This document shows, piece by piece, positions 7,291 to 9,751 of a stretch of 9,751 bases of DNA. Origin of the DNA: an uncultured Acidobacteriota bacterium (lineage in GTDB: Bacteria > Acidobacteriota > JAAYUB01); the NCBI GenBank assembly GCA_937925645.1, contig CALAMB010000230.1, forward strand, positions 1 through 9,751. The letters run 5' to 3'. Every line of letters starts with the position of its first letter. The first letter of the stretch is position 1. The notes under the pieces were generated by a model. It was given only the letters and a program-made list of their open reading frames with translations. It was not told the DNA's origin and did no database searches. Made by a program: the position numbers and the translations under genes.

Positions 7291-7311
7291 GCCGGCTCTT
7301 GGTGAGCCGGC
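7291..7311 (+). terminator. GC-rich hairpin after slipin (terminator-like, no U-tract)
   Basis: GCCGGCTC (7291-7298) and GAGCCGGC (7304-7311) form a perfect 8-bp stem with the loop TTGGT. It starts just after the slipin stop, as a terminator would, but is followed by CCGGAGTG rather than a T-run. It may act as an mRNA 3'-end stabiliser or weak terminator. The loop also holds the -35 candidate of the next promoter. Confidence 0.45.
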
Positions 7312-7328
7312 CCGGAGTGTGATATAAA
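7299..7328 (+). promoter_or_regulatory. Candidate extended -10 promoter for the SPOR-lipA-lnt genes
   Basis: TGATATAAA (7320-7328) fits the extended -10 pattern TGnTATAAT with one mismatch. TTGGTG (7299-7304, 3/6) lies 18 bases upstream of TATAAA. Transcription would start near 7335, about 60 bases before the ATG at 7396. Confidence 0.45.
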
Positions 7329-7395
7329 TTCGGGCAGCCGGCGGTGCCGGGCCCGCGCCGGCGACGGCGTGGCAATTCTGCCGTGGGGAAAGCGC

Positions 7396-8088
7396 ATGCG
7401 TGACAAGGACAACTCCAAAGAGAAGACGGTGGTCCTGAACAACCGGGACATCGTCCTGATGTTCGCCTTCTTCGTCGTGGTGCTGGTGGTGGTGTTCACC
7501 ATCGGGCTCATGGTGGGCCGGTCCTTCACCGAGCCGATGGGCGAAACCGTCCAGACCGGCCAGCCGGCGGGGCCGGGTGACAAGCCGCCGATGCCTGTCG
7601 GCGCGGAGCCCAGTCCCGCCATTGAGGAGATCACGCTGCCGCCGCCGCGCGACGACACGACCCGGGCCGGCATGCCGCCGGTGAATCAGCCGGCCGCCGG
7701 CGCGGCGAAACCCGCCGCGCCGGGAACGCCGCCCGCGCCCGCCGGCCAGCCGGCGGCAACCGGGCCGAAACCCGCGCCGGCCGCCACACCGGCGCCGGCC
7801 AAGCCGGTTGCGCCGTCCGCGACACCGGCAGTGCCCGCTGTCGCAGGGACGACCTACTTCGTCGTTCAGGCCATGGCCACCCGGGATCTGGCCGAGGCCC
7901 GCCAGATGGTGGATCGGCTCAAGGCCAAAGGCTACGACGCCTTCGTCAAGATCGCCGACTCCGGCAGCGCCGACGGCCTGCACCGCGTCCAGGTGGGCAA
8001 GTTCAAGGATCAGGCCCACGCCCGCGAACAGGTGGCCCGCCTGAAGAAGGACGGCTTCGAGGCCTTCCCCCGGAAAGTGACGGAGTGA
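7396..8088 (+). CDS. Membrane-anchored SPOR-domain protein
   Basis: 230 residues from the ATG at 7396, which has GGGGA about eight bases upstream. A GTG at 7369 would add nine residues but lacks a ribosome binding site. A short charged cytoplasmic part (1-18) leads into one membrane segment (about 19-41). A long Pro/Ala-rich linker (about 43-151) then spans the periplasm, ending in a C-terminal SPOR domain (about 153-227) with TTYFVVQAM and HRVQVGKFKDQAHAREQVAR. SPOR domains bind denuded septal peptidoglycan, so a role in cell division or envelope remodelling is likely, as for DedD- or FtsN-like proteins. It lacks an enzymatic domain. It is separated by only two bases from lipA. Confidence 0.88.
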   Translation: MRDKDNSKEKTVVLNNRDIVLMFAFFVVVLVVVFTIGLMVGRSFTEPMGETVQTGQPAGPGDKPPMPVGAEPSPAIEEITLPPPRDDTTRAGMPPVNQPAAGAAKPAAPGTPPAPAGQPAATGPKPAPAATPAPAKPVAPSATPAVPAVAGTTYFVVQAMATRDLAEARQMVDRLKAKGYDAFVKIADSGSADGLHRVQVGKFKDQAHAREQVARLKKDGFEAFPRKVTE

Positions 8089-8090
8089 CG

Positions 8091-8960
8091 ATGGAACGGC
8101 CGCGCCTGCCGGAGTGGCTTCGCAACGTCAGCGTGCACGGCGCCGCCACTCACGGCACCCGGCAGGTGCTGCGCCGGCACGGCCTGAACACCGTCTGCGA
8201 GGAGGCGCGCTGCCCCAACCGCGGCGAGTGCTTCGCCCGCCACACCGCCACCTTCCTGATCCTCGGCGACAGCTGCACCCGTGGCTGCGGCTTCTGCGCG
8301 GTGGACCACCGCCCGCCGCACCCCCCCGATCCGGCCGAGCCGGCGGCGATCGCCCGCGCGGCCGCGGAACTGGACCTGCGCTATCTGGTCGTCACCTCGG
8401 TCACGCGCGACGACCTCCCCGACGGCGGCGCCGGCCATTTCGCCGCGGTGATCCGGGCCGCCCGGGCGGCGCGGCCGGGACTCAGGGTGGAAGTGCTGGT
8501 GCCGGACTTCCAGGGCGACGCCGCGGCGGTGCGCACCGTCCTCGAGGCGGCGCCCGACGTCTTCAACCACAACGTGGAAACCGTGCCGCGGCTGTACCCC
8601 GCCGTCCGCCCCCGGGCCGACTACGCCCGGTCGCTCGCGGTGCTCCGCCAGGCGGCGGACTGGCGCCCGGCCGTGCCGGTCAAGAGCGGCCTGATGGTGG
8701 GCCTGGGCGAGGAGCGGGACGAGGTGCTGGCCCTGCTCGGCGACCTGCGCGCCGCCGGCGTATCGCTCGTGACCATCGGCCAGTACCTGCAGCCCCGTCG
8801 CGGCAATCTGCCGGTGGCCCGGTACGTTCACCCGGACGAATTCAGCGCCTACGAGCGTGACGCGATGACTCTGGGTTTTCAGGGCGCCTTCGCCGGTCCG
8901 CTGGTGCGGAGCTCCTATTTGGCCGAGCAGCTCTTTCGCTCCGACAGCGGCGACGCCTGA
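8091..8960 (+). CDS. lipA: Lipoyl synthase
   Basis: 289 residues, standard length. This radical SAM enzyme inserts two sulfur atoms into protein-bound octanoyl groups, completing lipoyl cofactors of 2-oxoacid dehydrogenases and the glycine cleavage system. All iron-sulfur ligands are present: the auxiliary cluster motif CEEARCPNRGEC (C36, C41, C47) and the radical SAM motif CTRGCGFC (C62, C66, C69). The C-terminal RSSY (273-276) supplies the serine ligand of the auxiliary cluster known in LipA. The ATG at 8091 is preceded by GGAG at six bases. A GTG at 8085 overlapping the previous stop would add two residues and is less likely. The two-base gap to the SPOR gene suggests co-translation. No lipB octanoyltransferase lies in the window. 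Confidence 0.97.
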   Translation: MERPRLPEWLRNVSVHGAATHGTRQVLRRHGLNTVCEEARCPNRGECFARHTATFLILGDSCTRGCGFCAVDHRPPHPPDPAEPAAIARAAAELDLRYLVVTSVTRDDLPDGGAGHFAAVIRAARAARPGLRVEVLVPDFQGDAAAVRTVLEAAPDVFNHNVETVPRLYPAVRPRADYARSLAVLRQAADWRPAVPVKSGLMVGLGEERDEVLALLGDLRAAGVSLVTIGQYLQPRRGNLPVARYVHPDEFSAYERDAMTLGFQGAFAGPLVRSSYLAEQLFRSDSGDA

Positions 8961-8993
8961 CGCGTCCCGCCGACCTCCTGCAGGATGCCACCC

Positions 8994-9751
8994 ATGGCCG
9001 ATACCCAATCAACGACACCGCCGCCCGAACCGCCGAACCCCGCCGGCGCGCCGCCAGCGCGCCCCGAGCGCTGGGTGGATTACGCGCGCTACCCCCTGGG
9101 CACGGCGCTGTTCCTGCTGCTGGCCTTTCCCCGCTTCGACGTCTGGCCGCTGGCCTGGGTGGCGCTGGTCCCGCTGCTCTACCACCTGGGCCGCTGCACC
9201 CGCGGCCGCGAGGCGTTCCTGTCCGGCTTCACCGCCGGCGCCCTGTTTTTCCTCGGCCTGCTGTACTGGGTCCCGCAGGCGATGATGGCCTACGGCGGCG
9301 TCCACGCCGTGCTGGCCGGCGTGGTACTCGTCCTGATTGCCGGCGTGCTGGGCCTGTTCGTCGGCGCCTTCGCGTGGCTGCAGTGGCGGATGTTCCGCCG
9401 CTGGGGCTGGAAGGCGGCGCTGCTGGCGCCGTTTGCCTGGACCGCCCAGGAGTTCGCCCGCAATTACCTGGCGATCACCGGCTTCCCGTGGGGGAACCTG
9501 GGGACCAGCCAGGCCTACTTCGGCTTCATGATCCAGATCGCCGACACCACCGGCGTCTACGGCGTCTCCTTTCTGGTGGCGGCCATCAACACGGTCCTGC
9601 TGCTGGCGATGCTGCCCGATGCCCCGCGCAAACTCAAGCTGTACTGGGCGGCGCTGGTGGGGATGACGCTCTTCTACTGCCTGCTCTACGCCGAAATCCG
9701 CTACGCGACCTTCCCGGCGACGGCGGGCGAGCCGCTGGCGGTGGCCGGCAT
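8994..9751 (+). CDS. lnt: Apolipoprotein N-acyltransferase, N-terminal part (runs off right edge)
   Basis: 252 codons are visible of the roughly 500 expected. Lnt transfers the third acyl chain to the N-terminal cysteine of lipoproteins in the inner membrane. After a Pro-rich cytoplasmic start (1-30) come several hydrophobic segments (about 35-65, 76-92, 103-127, 140-156, 185-206, 216-233). The family signature around PFAWTAQEFARN (146-157) is present, followed by GFPWGNLGTSQ (163-173) and IADTTGVYGVSFLV (182-195). The window stops as the nitrilase-like catalytic domain should start (LAVAG), so the Glu-Lys-Cys triad is not visible. I prefer the ATG at 8994, with AGGA seven to eight bases before it; an in-frame ATG at 8985 would add three residues but has no well-placed ribosome binding site. 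It lies 33 bases after lipA and is probably in the same operon. Confidence 0.95.
   Translation, partial: MADTQSTTPPPEPPNPAGAPPARPERWVDYARYPLGTALFLLLAFPRFDVWPLAWVALVPLLYHLGRCTRGREAFLSGFTAGALFFLGLLYWVPQAMMAYGGVHAVLAGVVLVLIAGVLGLFVGAFAWLQWRMFRRWGWKAALLAPFAWTAQEFARNYLAITGFPWGNLGTSQAYFGFMIQIADTTGVYGVSFLVAAINTVLLLAMLPDAPRKLKLYWAALVGMTLFYCLLYAEIRYATFPATAGEPLAVAG

Noticed and set aside
7678..7850. Repeated GCCGGC-like and CCGGCC-like words in the SPOR gene
   Set aside because: These encode the Pro/Ala-rich linker in a GC-rich genome and show no regular repeat unit, so they are not a CRISPR or tandem array.
6517..8019. 500-codon open frame on the minus strand
   Set aside because: It is antisense to slipin and the SPOR gene, and its His/Arg/Gly/Leu-rich translation resembles no family. 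It is a shadow of GC-rich coding DNA.

Overview
This is a high-GC window (roughly two thirds G+C by eye) from a bacterium. Cleavable Sec-type signal peptides, a SPOR-domain protein and an apolipoprotein N-acyltransferase point to a double-membrane (Gram-negative type) cell. The tricorn-like protease, the metallo-beta-lactamase (MBL) fold protein with a TPR-like tail, and the NfeD-slipin pair would suit Acidobacteriota or a related environmental phylum. That placement is only an impression, because the window holds no phylogenetic marker such as an rRNA gene.

Layout. Positions 1-2310 (minus strand) hold the first 770 codons of a secreted tricorn-like S41 protease that runs off the left edge. 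A 246-bp divergent intergenic region separates it from a secreted MBL-fold hydrolase (2557-3828, plus), which is missing a usual metal ligand. This gene converges almost end to end with a pterin-4a-carbinolamine dehydratase gene (3837-4208, minus). Upstream of the dehydratase on the same strand lie a 45-codon C-terminal remnant of a Na+-translocating decarboxylase beta subunit (4264-4401) and an NTF2/SnoaL-like gene (4433-4894). The latter is driven by a near-consensus sigma70-type promoter.

A 300-bp divergent intergenic region (4895-5194) carries promoter-like elements facing both ways and an imperfect inverted repeat. To its right everything is on the plus strand. A full-length NfeD/ClpP-class membrane serine protease (5195-6526) overlaps the start of its slipin partner (6523-7287). 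After a strong hairpin and an extended -10 promoter come a membrane-anchored SPOR-domain protein (7396-8088), lipoyl synthase LipA (8091-8960) and the N-terminal half of apolipoprotein N-acyltransferase Lnt (8994 to the right edge).

How the genes work together. NfeD and slipin are a known protease/SPFH-scaffold pair of the membrane. SPOR, LipA and Lnt are tightly packed and probably co-transcribed, joining envelope functions to lipoate biosynthesis. The left half looks like unrelated single-gene units. I see no CRISPR array, tRNA, rRNA, insertion sequence or phage gene. The genes are mostly recognisable families, and the less ordinary items are the decarboxylase remnant, the altered MBL metal site and the structured intergenic region upstream of nfeD.
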